Assembly: GCA_948474755.1 (NCBI GenBank)
Contig: CAOLHI010001815.1
Span: 186,001 to 250,000, forward strand
Length of the DNA stretch: 64,000 nt
Source: Ctenosaura bakeri
Lineage: Eukaryota; Chordata; Lepidosauria; Squamata; Iguanidae
Reading direction: 5' to 3'
This document shows, piece by piece, positions 36,563 to 46,199 of the stretch. The translations under genes and the position numbers were made by a program. The notes under the pieces were generated by a model that was not told where the DNA came from, did not search any database, and worked only from the letters and a program-made list of their open reading frames with translations. The first letter of the stretch is position 1; every line of letters begins with the position of its first letter.

Positions 36563-36954
36563 CCCCTTATAGTCTCCTAGCAGATTTACATTTTAAATCC
36601 TCCTCCACTTTAAAATTAATACACACTTGGTAAAATGCCATCCTCTGTGATAACAAAAAGTATGTCAAGAGATAGTGACAAGAGATCACACTCTGCTCTC
36701 CTTTGCAACAGCTCAAACGCTAATACTTCAAGCCAAATCAAATGTTAACATGTGGCGCTCATGGGAGAACATTTTGAACATGTTATCATGCATGGACAAA
36801 TGATGTGGTGACTGAATGTTTACATAAGCATCAAATGTTATGTTGAGACCAAGCATTATAAGTAAAACTACTAACAACAGGGAGAGGAGACGCTAATCAT
36901 TTTGGGACAAATCTGGAGAACATTTCTATAGAACTCAAGTCCTTATGAGAGTCA

Positions 36955-37152
36955 GTGAGGTGTAGTGGTATGGCTACGACTCCAGGAGACAAGGGTTTGA
37001 ATCCCCACTCAGCCATGGAAACACACTGGGGGACCTTGAGCAAGACATATTCTCTCAGCCCCAGAGGAAAGCAATGACTACATCTTGTCAAGAAAACCCT
37101 GGTAAGTTGGCCTTGGGATTTCCATAAGTCAAAAATGACTTGAAGGGACATA
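36955..37152 (+). mobile_element. tRNA-derived SINE (ACA_SINE2-like)
   Basis: Head 'gtgaggtgtagtggtatgg', B box 'aagggtttgaatcccc', body 'ctcagccatggaaacacact', tail 'tgacttgaagggacataaca'. Confidence 0.88.
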
Positions 37153-37159
37153 ACAATGA

Positions 37160-39120
37160 ATACTTCTCTCTCCACCTAGGGCCAGCATCATGGCATTTTG
37201 TGGCTGAGCAGAACGGCAAATACCATTTCTCTCCCCCCCCATCATCAAGCTGCATAATAGCCAAGACTATCCAAACACTTTCAGCACCTGGAACAGCACC
37301 CTTCTCTCTCCATTTGCAATAAGAAGGTAAATGATCATCTGCAGCCTTTTCAGGATACCCAGAGTCAGCTGCTGGAGGCAACAACTCCACTCTGCTCAAG
37401 GGGTCTGATGGGCCTGGGGGTTGCTCTAGCAGTCAGCCCCATCCATCTCAACCACTGAGGACCTGACTTGCTTGACTTTCAAACCAGTATCATCACACAG
37501 ATTTCCTCAAGCATTGATCTTCCCAAGAGTAAGACAACTCTGCATTTATTGTCATGACACATGACAGGCAACTTCTAAGTAGTGTTCCTGCCATCTCATA
37601 TCCTCCAATGGTCCAGATTTGTCAGGGAAAGTCCTAGCCAATCCTCTATCATCCCACTTTCATTTGCTTTTTGATAATGTCCCAGTTTCTCTCTTCTCCT
37701 CACCCCACTTCCTCCCTTTGTCCTTAGCATACTTCACTTGCTGCAAAACGAGTTCCAGGCACAAAGTAGTTTGCATGCTATTAAATCAGCACGGAGGGAG
37801 AGGACAGGAGGGGGAAGGAATCTTGCCCTTCCATGTAGACTCAAGCAAAAGAAAACTGCTGCAGCCTCTCTTAGTTTGTGCATTCTTCTTCATTAATACA
37901 GTGTGCCTTCCCTTATTGCAACCTCGGTGTATGTGATCTTCATCTCACACGAAGCGTAGCATCCCTATACTTAAGATGGCAGGCAATGTGCATGTGCACA
38001 CCCTGCCACATGAACATTGTGTCCACTTTGAAAAGAATGGAATGTGCATGTTGTGTCCACTGAAAAGAATGGGATGCGAGCAGTCATATTTTTTGTTTTA
38101 TGGAGAGGTTCCTGGAATGGAATCCCTGCACATACGGAGGGTGAACTGTAATTTTATCCATCATGATCACACTCTGATGTTACTTTGCCACATGTATCTC
38201 AGTTTTCATCTGTGAAATGTTGGAGGGTATGCACATCTCTCATGAAACAAACAATGTACAGAAGTCCCTCACTGCTTGTCAGCATGTGACTTACAGCACA
38301 GCACCTGAGTGTATCACTCTGGTCAGCCAACAATCAACATGGCAGCGGGCAGGGCTAGGATCATAAAAAGGTCTCACATCTCCATCACCTTTGAGCACCA
38401 GAGGACTGAGAGCTGCCTGTGGTCTGAGTGAGGAATGACTTACCCTATTGCTGATGGGTGAGGCTCTCTCCCACCCAAGCCCACATTTGGACTATGGCCT
38501 AGCAGTGCTGATCCTCTTTCATGGGCCATGCTATATTAAGGTAACTGGCATTCTGGAGAAGTTCTAAAAATGGGGTCCGCTTTGTGCCTGTGTTAATTTC
38601 CCATTGAAGGCCTAGTTGTCTGCTTAAAAAAGGTCAGGCTTGAGGATAGTTCCAGGCTAAGAGGAGCCCTCCCTGCAGTCAGAGCTGGCCCCATGGTTCT
38701 GGGAATCCCCCTTCCTTGTGTCTCAGCTGGCACAACCAAAGCTGGAGTCGCAGAGCCTGCAACACACCACCTTCCTCTGTACTTACTCCACGGCTATGAA
38801 ATGGGGCCAGCATGGGTTGTAAAAGCTACCAGAGCTTGGGGAGGGCAGAGGGAGAGAAATCTACAGCCCTTCCTTCCCAGAAACACTGGTCTCTCGACTG
38901 CGCACACAGGTGATGCATGAGCACCCTCAGTAGCACAGAGCCCCTAGCCACTGTGAGGCCTGCAGCGTGGACTCCAACTGCACCATTGATAACCCAACTC
39001 TGCCCACTGGGGAGAAGAATCATTGGAGAGGGAAGAGTTGTACAGCAGTTTTACTCTCTGTGGGTGTCTCCCTTCTAGCTACCTGAATTTGGCTTCTATA
39101 AAATTCCTGTTTTGTTTTTG
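37160..39120. other. intronic stretch with one mariner-type MITE
   Basis: Apart from 37897-38150 no repeat, exon or RNA is recognised. Confidence 0.5.
37897..38150. mobile_element. Tc1/mariner-superfamily MITE (pogo/Tigger-like ends)
   Basis: Starts TACAGTGTGCCTTCCCTTAT and ends with the inverse type 'catacggagggtgaactgta', i.e. imperfect inverted repeats bounded by TA on each side. Internal tandem words 'gaatgtgcatgtgc'/'gtgtccactttgaaaagaat' are repeated. No coding capacity. Confidence 0.6.
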
Positions 39121-39122
39121 AA

Positions 39123-39262
39123 TGTTGTTATGTGCCTTCAAGTTGACTGCAACTTATAAGCACACTTTCCTAAGATTTTCTTGGAAAATTTATTCAGAGG
39201 TTCTCCATTGTCTTACTTGGTGGCTAAGAGGGTGTGATTTGGGCAAGGTCACTCAGTGTATT
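39123..39262 (-). mobile_element. tRNA-derived SINE fragment (ACA_SINE2-like, headless)
   Basis: Has the tail block (antisense 'gttatgtgccttcaagttga') and part of the body up to 'gggcaaggtcactcagtg'. The tRNA-like head is missing. A MITE-type remnant follows at 39270-39345. Confidence 0.75.
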
Positions 39263-39737
39263 CTACTATTCCAGCCCCTCCCAGCAGACTGAGTAGTAAA
39301 GGATGATAGGAATTGGAGTCCAAAACTTTTGGAGGGTCTCTCCTGCGATGATTTTAGATCTGCAGCTTTGTTAATCTTGTAACAAGAACTGTCTGTTGTT
39401 TTTTTTCACATCTCTTTTCCATCCAGAAAGTTGATTTGCGTGTTTTGTCCATGGATGGCAGCAGTTTCAAGTAACAGCTAAATTTATACTTTTTAAAAAG
39501 GGAAGGGGGAATCAACTATTGCTTTATTCTCTTAAAAACAGTGCAAACAGGAAGGCAAGTATCTGGCAGAGCCTAATTTGAACAACTGCAGCCTCCTCCC
39601 TCTTCCATCTCTTTCATGCCACACAGTTATAGCACTTTGATTCCACTTTGACTGGCATGGCTGCATCGTGCAGAATCCTGGGATACGTAGCTTGGGCAGG
39701 CATTAGGGCTCTCTGGCTGAGAATTAGAACTACCTCC

Positions 39738-40392
39738 TGAGCCAGTGTGTGTAGTGGTTTGAGCATTGTACAGTACTATGGTCCTGGAGACCAGGGTTTG
39801 ATTCCCCACTCAGCCACGGATTCCCTACTGGATGACCTTGAGCACTTCATACATTCTCAGCCCCAGAAAACCCTGTGCTAGGCTTGCATTAGGGTAACTG
39901 TAAGTCAGAACTGACTTAGAGCAGTGGTTCTCAACCTGTGGGTCGGGACCCCTTAGAGGGTCAAACAGCCCTTTCACAAGGTCGCCTAAGACCATTGGAA
40001 AATATGTATTTCTGATGGTCTTAAGCTCCATTGCCCCCTCTGTGGTGGTGCGCAAGCACGAGCCATGCACTCGTGTCCTCCTGCCCCCTTTGGCGGGCCA
40101 GGGTCGACACTATGGAAACTTTTCCCATACTGCCTCCCCCAGCAGAAACGAGAGCGAAGCAGAGCCTGGGGGGGGGTTTCTCGGAGTTCTTTACCGGGGG
40201 AGATGCTCTTTCCCTCCATGCCTGCCCCCCCGTTCCTGGTCGGCGAGGTGGTCTTTGCCGGGGGGAGGAGGCATTGTAAATAATAAATAAATAATTTTAT
40301 GGTTGGGGGAGGTCACCACAACATGAGGAACTGTATTAAAGGGTCGCGGCATTAGGAAGGTTGAGAACCACTGACTTAGAGGCACACAGTGA
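39738..40392 (+). mobile_element. tRNA-derived SINE split by a SPIN insertion
   Basis: Head 'gagccagtgtgtgtagtgg', B box 'cagggtttgattcccc', interrupted in the tail at 39921 and resuming after 40373 as 'acttagaggcacaca'. Removing the insert and one duplication restores the usual '...gacttagaggcacaca' tail. Confidence 0.85.
39922..40373. mobile_element. SPIN-type hAT transposon, non-autonomous (452 bp)
   Basis: Perfect 8-bp target duplication ACTTAGAG (39914-39921 and 40374-40381). Ends CAGTGGTTCTCAACCT and AGGTTGAGAACCACTG are exact inverses (16 bp). Subterminal words 'gtgggtcgggaccccttaga' and 'gtattaaagggtcgcggcat' match SPIN elements as I know them. The interior is GC-rich without a transposase. 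SPIN was spread among tetrapods, including lizards, by horizontal transfer (established); its recent arrival here is inferred from the intact ends. Confidence 0.9.
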
Positions 40393-41499
40393 TGACCTGA
40401 AACTACAAATCCCCGGATCCATAGGAAGTCTCAAGGTAGTTAAAGCATATCCAAGTGCTAAAACAGTGTAGTGTGAAAAGGCCCTGGGGTGACTTATATG
40501 CAAACCCCACGGCTTTAACACCAGCATCTTTCCCCCTTCTTCCTTCCATCCCTGCCTCCCTCCTCGCCCTTATACTTAGTTTACCACATAGCATAAGGAA
40601 AAGTTCTGGAGAACTCAAAAACTTGCATACTGTTTTAAGGGCTTGGGGTTGGCCTGATAAAGATATTCCTCTACTAGGAAGTGGGAGCGGGGTTCCTTTT
40701 TGATCAGCATGTGGGGTGAGGAGCAGAAACAGCTTGAGGTCTCTCCCCTCTACCGCCCCCCCCCGCCACCTCTCCAGTGCTGTCCTTCTGGCAAAGGCTC
40801 CAGCAGCTGCAACCTCAAGCGGTGATGCCTCAGTGGAGGTAAATGAGCCCAGATCATTCCCATACACCTCCCGGGAAGGCCGTCCCTTCACTCCGGGGGC
40901 GAAAAGCAAAAAAGAGAGATCGGGGAGAGGGCGCTGGCTAAGGGAGTCAGCCGCTCCTTCCTGCAGTCCCAACTCCGGATCCCCCACCCGCTCCCGAAGC
41001 CAAAGAGGAGTCCCCTGCCTTTAAATCCCCACCACGCATCCAGTCGTCCCCTTTGGTACAAAACCAGGCAGACGCTCACTGATACCTAAGGTGCCCCTCG
41101 GGCGGGGGGGGGGCCCAGGGTGCCGGCGCGGGGGTGTGTGTGTGTGATCGGAAGATCTCCACATTCAAGAAACCGCCGAGGGCGACAGCAAGATTCACAC
41201 TCGGCCCTGAGCGCGAGTCCTCTCCCAGGCTGGTGGCTCTGATGACGGAGGGCGGGGGGGGCTTCGGAATCTGCTCCGGGTTTTAGTTCGAACTTCAAAG
41301 GAAAGCCCCTTAACTTCTGTAAACTTCGGGCCAAAACGCGGAGCAGACGCTGCCTTCCCCGGAACGCGGGAGCCGCCAGCCCCAAAGCCCGCCTGGCGCC
41401 TCAGAGGTTTCTAATCCGCGTCCGCGAAACTGACCCGCGCCGAGTCCTCCCGGCTCCCTCCCTCCCCTTCTGTCCTCTGGCCGCGGAGGCGGCTCTTAC

Positions 41500-41715
41500 C
41501 TTTGGGAGGCAGGTGGCGGCTCCGAGGGTCCCCCGCCCCGCGCTATGAGGCGCCACCGGGCTCTTTTTCTCCCTCCGTCCCAGGGAGAGCGGCGCCCCCA
41601 CCCCCCAGGCGCAAGCGGAGCCCCGCAGCCCCCTCAGTCTCACCTAAGGAGGACGGGAGCCGAGGCGGGAGGCCGGCCGAGCTCCGACCGGACGCGGGAA
41701 GGACGCCGTGGAGTG
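41500..41715 (-). other. CACNG5: candidate untranslated first exon of CACNG5
   Basis: A near-perfect minus-strand donor, CCCAAAG|GTAAGA, has its last exonic base at 41500. A second good donor, CTTAG|GTGAGA, ends an alternative shorter exon at 41644. The 5' end near 41715 is only inferred from the TATA-like box. The frame through the exon is open on the minus strand but has no gamma-subunit similarity, so it is taken as UTR. Linking to the acceptor at 7095 is inference. Confidence 0.35.
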
Positions 41716-41742
41716 AGCGTGACGCGCGCCTCCACCGCCGGG

Positions 41743-41778
41743 TTTTATCGCCCGCCTTCCCGGGGCGGGGGGAGGCGG
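41743..41778 (-). promoter_or_regulatory. candidate core promoter: TATA-like box and GC boxes
   Basis: On the minus strand GATAAAA lies at 41749-41743, preceded by GC-box sequence (CCGCCCC type) at 41778-41761. Initiation 25-30 nt downstream would fall near 41715, just before both candidate donors. A CRE-half-like GTCACG lies near 41720. Motif evidence only. Confidence 0.35.
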
Positions 41779-42318
41779 CGCTGGAAAAGGAGGGAAAGGA
41801 CGGAGCGCTAGGAAGCCCTCGCCCCCCCTTGGAAGACCAAGGCGGTTCGTTCGCAGAAGGGCGCGGCGCTGCGGAGAAGAGCCGCCCCGCCGCCCCTCCC
41901 CCGACGGTTTCCCACCCGGTCCGGGACCCAGCGGAGGGTCTGGCGCGCGCCTGGCTTGGCGGCCCCCGGGAGTCCGCAGAGCGCGCGAGCCCCCTTTGCC
42001 TGCCTCCCCCCCGCGCGCCCCGAAACAGCGGGATCGGACGACGGGGAAACTAAAGCGGGGCTCAAGGACGTGCCGAGGGAAGCCCCCTCCCCTACAGTCG
42101 CACTCAGGACCCGTCAGGCTTGCTGGAACGTGGGGCGGGGGACCAGCATCTCAACCGCACCTCCCGCTGGATGGATGGTCTTTGGGTCTTCTCTCCCCTG
42201 AAGGTCACCGCAAGTCTGGCTCGCTTTTGGTCCTGGGTGGGAAGAGACGCGGACAGCCAGAGCTCCTTTTAAAAACCGACAAGGACGGTGCGCAACGACG
42301 TCCGACCGTACTCCCCCA

Positions 42319-42482
42319 GGCCATTTCCGCACTAGCCTGGTATAGTGCTATTATTCCACTTTCGACATCCTATGGGATCCTAGGTTTGGAGTTTAGTCCC
42401 CTTCCTCAACTGCAACGCCAGGATTCCATAGGGTGTCGAAAGTGGAATAATAGCACTATAACAGGCTAGTGCGGAAATGGCC
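42319..42482. mobile_element. palindromic MITE (copy 3 of 5) at the CpG-island edge
   Basis: 'ggccatttccgcactagcct' / 'aggctagtgcggaaatggcc' are perfect 20-bp inverse ends. Inner arms 'attccactttcgacatccta' are also mirrored. It lies just upstream of the candidate promoter. Confidence 0.9.
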
Positions 42483-42734
42483 CCCTTAGTGCAGTCCCGT
42501 TGGAGTGAATGGATCTGCGAGGTCAAAAGCCATCCAAGTCCCCTTGATTGCACTACACTCGTGTAAGATGCGGGTTTTTGTTTTTTTTTAAATAAAGCTA
42601 AAAGTACAATTCACATCCGAGTGGAAGAGTGGGAAGTCATTCTATTCATTTCACTGGAAGAGTTTCCTGATAGCGATCTGTGTCCTGATAATGAATGAGA
42701 GATAAGCGATGCAGCCTGGGACAGAATGGGCCCT

Positions 42735-43520
42735 GTATGTGCTGTTGTGTGCCTGTCAAGTTGTTTCTGACTTAGGGCGACCCTTGTTGTTAACTGCTGT
42801 CAAGTCGATTTGGATTCAGGCAGCCTCCAAGTCACCCTGTTATCAACAGCCCTGCTTAGGTCTTGCAGATTCAGGACAGAGGTTTCCTTGGTGGAATCTA
42901 TTCACCGCAATGCGGTCTCCCTCTTTTCCTGTTGGCGTCTAGCTTACCTGGCATTATTGGCTTTTCTAGTAAGTCGGGACTTCACATGGTATGTCCAAAG
43001 TAGGACAGTCTCCCATTTAGTCATCTTGGCTTTCTGGGAGTGTTCAGGCCTGATTTACTCCAGGACACATTTGTAGCAGTCTTCATTGTTCACAGAACTC
43101 TTCTTCAGCATCACATCTCAAATGAGTTGATTGTCTCCCTGTCAGCTTTCTTCACTGACCAGCTTTTACAACCATACATAGAAACTGGAAATACAATGGC
43201 GTCCGCCATCCTAACTTTAGTATTCAATAATTTATCTTTACGCTTCAGGATCTTGTCCAGTTCCTTCATAGCTGCCCTTCCAAGCCCTAGCTTTCTTCTG
43301 ATTTTTGCAGTCTCTGTTCGGATGGATGAGTGAGCCAAGGTATGGTGACCCTAAGGTGAACTTATCGTGGAATTGGCAAGATTTGTTCAGAGGGGGTTTG
43401 CCCTTGACTTTCTCTGAGGCTGCAAGAGGGTGACTTGCCCAAGGTCACCCAGTGGGTTTCCATGACTGAATGGAGCTGTAGTCCAAGGCTCAAACCACTA
43501 CACCATGCTGGCTGACTGTG
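42735..43520 (-). mobile_element. tRNA-derived SINE split by a BovB LINE
   Basis: Antisense tail part at about 42739-42785 ('gtgtgcctgtcaagttg') and the remaining body and head at 43341-43520 ('ggtgaccctaaggtgaactt' to 'caccatgctggctgac'). The sequences at the two joints, 'ggcgaccctt' and 'ggtgaccctaa', look like an imperfect target duplication. Confidence 0.8.
42786..43340 (-). mobile_element. BovB/RTE-type LINE, 5'-truncated, ORF2 C-terminus
   Basis: The minus frame 43338-43111 reads 'YLGSLI', then 'KIRRKLGLGRA', 'LDKILKRKDKLL', 'TKVRMADAIVFPVSMYGCKSW' split by few changes, and 'SVKKADRETI'. These are the conserved words after the reverse-transcriptase palm in BovB-type elements. The 3' end is 'cgacttgacagcagttaaca'. 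Frame lost after about 43111. Confidence 0.75.
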
Positions 43521-43582
43521 TATGTGTATGTTTTGTAAAATAATAAGACATTTTGACTGTTTTTTAAAATGGACCTGAATAA

Positions 43583-43732
43583 TTGAGAACTAGTGTGGTG
43601 TAGTGGTTTGAGCATTAGACTATGCCCTTGCAGACCAGGGTTTGATTTCCGACTTGGCCACAGAAACTAGCATGGTGTAGTGGTTTGAGCATTGGACTAC
43701 AGCCAATCTTGCCAAGAAAACACCATGCATGA
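43583..43732 (+). mobile_element. two tandem tRNA-SINE heads, second internally deleted
   Basis: 'agtgtggtgtagtggtttga' (43592) and 'agcatggtgtagtggtttga' (43669) are 77 bp apart. The first copy stops after its B box. The second jumps from 'ggactaca' directly to the tail words 'caatcttgccaagaaaacac'. Confidence 0.75.
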
Positions 43733-44111
43733 CCTTTCCAAACTGGGTATTAAAATGGCACCCGGTTCAGCATAGGACAGTGTGTAAAGTGAACATTCCT
43801 AACTTCCATATACTTAGCCCATCTGAGCTGGTAATTATTAAACATGAATAGTTTGCGGGGTATGGTGAAAATGTTGACCTAGTGTACATTTAGGGTTGCT
43901 AGGTGCCCCTTACTTAAGGTTGGGAAACCTTTTCCTTTTATATAGACTGAATAAGAAGCCAACCCCCTGCTGAAATATTTTAGGATCTAAGCCCTTCATA
44001 AAGACAGAAATATGTGTGTGTCATGCAATGTATGAATGTGGATAATATGTAAATTTCAGAGAAATACACGGCTAGGTTGACAGAAATCAGTACTTTCGTT
44101 TGGTATTTAGA

Positions 44112-44639
44112 TATGGTTGGCCCTCCTCATTCACTGGGTTAGGGGCTCAGGACACTTGGAAAAGTGGGAAGATCGCAAATATAAAAATGTGTGTGCGTGT
44201 GTCTGTGGGAAGAGGGCCGAGGCATGGCAGAGAGAATGGGTACCCAAGGTCCAAACTGGGCTGGGGGAAAGGTTGTCATTGTGGCTGTACACTTCATCTC
44301 TCTTGCCCATCTTCTTCTTTGGGTGTGTGTGAGGGGAGCATCAGGAGAGGTGTGTGTGTCTTCTTTTGGGTGTGTGTGAGGGGGGCATCAGGAGAGGGTT
44401 TGTGGTGCTGAGAAATAAGGTCGTGAGCCCTCTTTAGCTGGCCAGACAGTGTCTGGTGAGGAAGAGGAGGACGATGACCATAAACAGGTTTTTAAAGGGC
44501 TGTGTAGCCTGATCAGAGCCACTGGGAGGGAATGTTCCCCCAGAAAGGAAGTACCTTAGGTGGGGAGCGGCAGGGGTTGAGAAACTCTCAAATAATCAAA
44601 TCTGTGAAAGTGCAACCTGCAAATGTAGACAGCTGACTG
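44112..44639. mobile_element. pogo/Tigger-like non-autonomous DNA transposon
   Basis: Left end 'atggttggccctcctcattc', right end 'cctgcaaatgtagacagct'. Internal blocks are shared with 18211-18694. Contains an internal duplication: 'gggtgtgtgtgaggggagca' and 'gggtgtgtgtgaggggggca' 48 bp apart, which inflates open frames. Confidence 0.65.
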
Positions 44640-44814
44640 AAGAGCCATTGTTTGTTAATAGCTGCTTCTCAGCTGTCAGTCCTGCATGTCATAAATTTGA
44701 ATGGTTTCTTATTGCTGTATTGAAACTTGGCAACACTATGTAAACTGCCTGCGGTCTATGCAGAGTCCATGTTAGGGATCCTGAGGAAAATAAAACTGCC
44801 AATGTTGTACTGCT

Positions 44815-45060
44815 GCTATACAAGTCTATAATGAGGCTACACTTGGAAAACTACTCTGTATTCAGAATACAATTCTGGATATTGAAGAACTGGAAGGAGT
44901 GCAGAAAATGACAGACCAAATGTTCATAGGAAAATCTCCTTTATGAGAAGAAGATTACAAAGACAGGGGCTATTGTCTTTAGATAGGTGGTAAGTAAGGG
45001 GAGTATTTAGAAAATACTGCCTTATGAAATACATTATATTATGATAGAGGTGTGGAATTT
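44815..45060 (+). mobile_element. CR1/L2-type LINE fragment
   Basis: 'ataatgaggctacacttgg', 'aatacaattctggat' and 'gaaggagtgcagaaaatga' are the decayed end region of this LINE. More of the same family follows at 46200-46650, with the LTR and an AT-rich repeat in between. It may be one LINE split by insertions. Confidence 0.55.
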
Positions 45061-45321
45061 TTTTAAAAAAATTATTCGTATATGTACTACATTTCTATAC
45101 AACCCAACAGCTGAAGCTTTCTGGGCAGTTCTCAACATTTAGGTTAAAAATAACGTAACAATAAAATGCAAGATATGAAACAAATTAAAAGCAACCACAG
45201 AATAAAAAAAAAAGGGGAGAGAGAGTAGTGTAAAGATCTAAAAAAGACACACTGTGCTGTACAAAGTGGAGGGATTTGAAGCATAGAGAAAATCAGTTTT
45301 TCTCTCACATAATAGTTGACT

Positions 45322-46158
45322 TGTTACCCTGAAAATTGGGGGTCCTGCGAGGGGTGCCCGGCTTTGCCAATTAAAATACCGAATGTGGGGAAATTAAACT
45401 CAGAGCACTGTTTTGACTAGCAAGAGGCAGGGTAACGTTGCGAGATCTTTCACCCTATGTCTACGGCTTTAGGTCAGAGAGACAGTCAACAGGATTTAAA
45501 TAAACAGAGAGCAACTTTATTAAACATAAACAGTAAATTAAACAACACGCACACTAACTAACTTAAAGAATAAGAAAGAGAGAGAGAGCTGAGGGAAAGG
45601 CGGGTGATACGACACTTAGTCACGTTGTCCTGAAGAACTGGAGCGGAAAGCGGGGCTCAGTGTGGTTGCTGAGGGGAACTCCTGATCAAACCGGCAGCAG
45701 GACGAGATGGATGTTCAAGGGGAACCAAAGAAGTTTCAAAATTGGGGACCTTATATAGGGTGGATCATGCCTGTCGGCTATGGCAAACCAGATAGGAACA
45801 AAAGGAGTTTGGGTACTAGACAAAAGGATCTGGTGAGGTCAGTGTTAACATGATGGGATTTGTAGTGAAAGACAATAGAGTGGCCGGTGAGTTGATGGCC
45901 CTCTGAAAAGGTATGGTTTGGCGGGAAACCGCCGCTATTGTGGAGTGTGGGTATGGAAGTCCCCTAAAGCTACGTGAGGCTTGAGAGTTGCTGGCTTGAA
46001 TGGAGAATGGAATGTGAACTATTAATCAGCCGCAGCCAGTACATGCCTGTTTTGGAAAACAACCCAAACACGTGCAGCGGGGCCGCTGAGCGGAGTTTAG
46101 CCAGGGCCGAATTAAATGATATCAAAGTGATATCTAGGAGCCCCCATCTGGGGTAACA
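45322..46158 (-). mobile_element. solo LTR of an endogenous retrovirus-like element (837 bp)
   Basis: On the minus strand it starts TGTTACCCCAG and ends GGGTAACA (mirrored TGTTACCC/GGGTAACA). A TATATAA box is at 45758-45752 and an AATAAA signal at 45521-45516, giving a U3-R-U5 plan of plausible size. No polypurine tract lies next to its start and no primer-binding site past its end, so internal genes are absent. No 4-6 bp target duplication is seen: the flanks are 'tgact' and 'tagcc'. Confidence 0.75.
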
Positions 46159-46199
46159 TAGCCGGCATAACAGCCTGAGTAGAAAGAAAGGCAGGGGGG

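Larger units (their letters stand above)
39609..40483. mobile_element. older MITE carrying a nested SINE and SPIN element
   Basis: The left part 39609-39735 ('cacagttatagcactttgat', 'gcagaatcctgggata') and right part 40393-40483 ('actacaaatccccgg', 'cagtgtagtgtgaaaaggcc') are inverted halves of one palindromic element. It is related to, but distinct from, the five-copy family. Split by the SINE at 39738-40392. Confidence 0.65.
7095..41499 (-). other. CACNG5: presumed CACNG5 first intron (about 34.4 kb)
   Basis: It lies between the 5'UTR acceptor at 7095 and the candidate first-exon donor at 41499. The connection is inferred from strand, splice signals and the known gene plan (an untranslated first exon followed by a long intron), not shown by a transcript. 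It is packed with SINEs, CR1/L2/BovB LINE remnants and MITEs listed separately. Short 'actacaactccca...agcatggc' remnants also occur near 10690-10765, 33405-33480 and 39270-39345. No exon of another gene was recognised on either strand. Confidence 0.45.
40700..42310. promoter_or_regulatory. CACNG5: CpG island, probable CACNG5 promoter region
   Basis: Base composition changes abruptly from AT-rich flanks to very GC-rich sequence with dense CG dinucleotides, clearest from about 41090 to 42160, with many G/C runs and GC boxes. It is not bounded by transposon inverted repeats, unlike the smaller GC-rich MITEs at 24.5, 55.8 and 57.2 kb. It lies upstream of CACNG5 on the same strand sense, with minus-strand donors inside it. 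Long open frames across it (for example 41502-42053 plus) are expected from lack of stop codons in GC-rich DNA and are not called as genes. A promoter for another transcript, or a bidirectional one, cannot be excluded. Confidence 0.7.

Noticed and set aside
36955..37152. tRNA gene
   Set aside because: A and B box-like words are present but there is no full cloverleaf, and a SINE body and tail follow.
40403..40987. 194-codon minus-strand open frame
   Set aside because: No recognisable domain; part overlaps the end of the nested MITE and part the island edge. Kept out for lack of support, though a UTR or exon of an unknown transcript cannot be excluded.
41502..42053. 183-codon plus-strand open frame in the CpG island
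   Set aside because: Arg/Pro/Gly/Ala-rich translation typical of GC-rich DNA without stop codons; no domain, and other frames there are open too.
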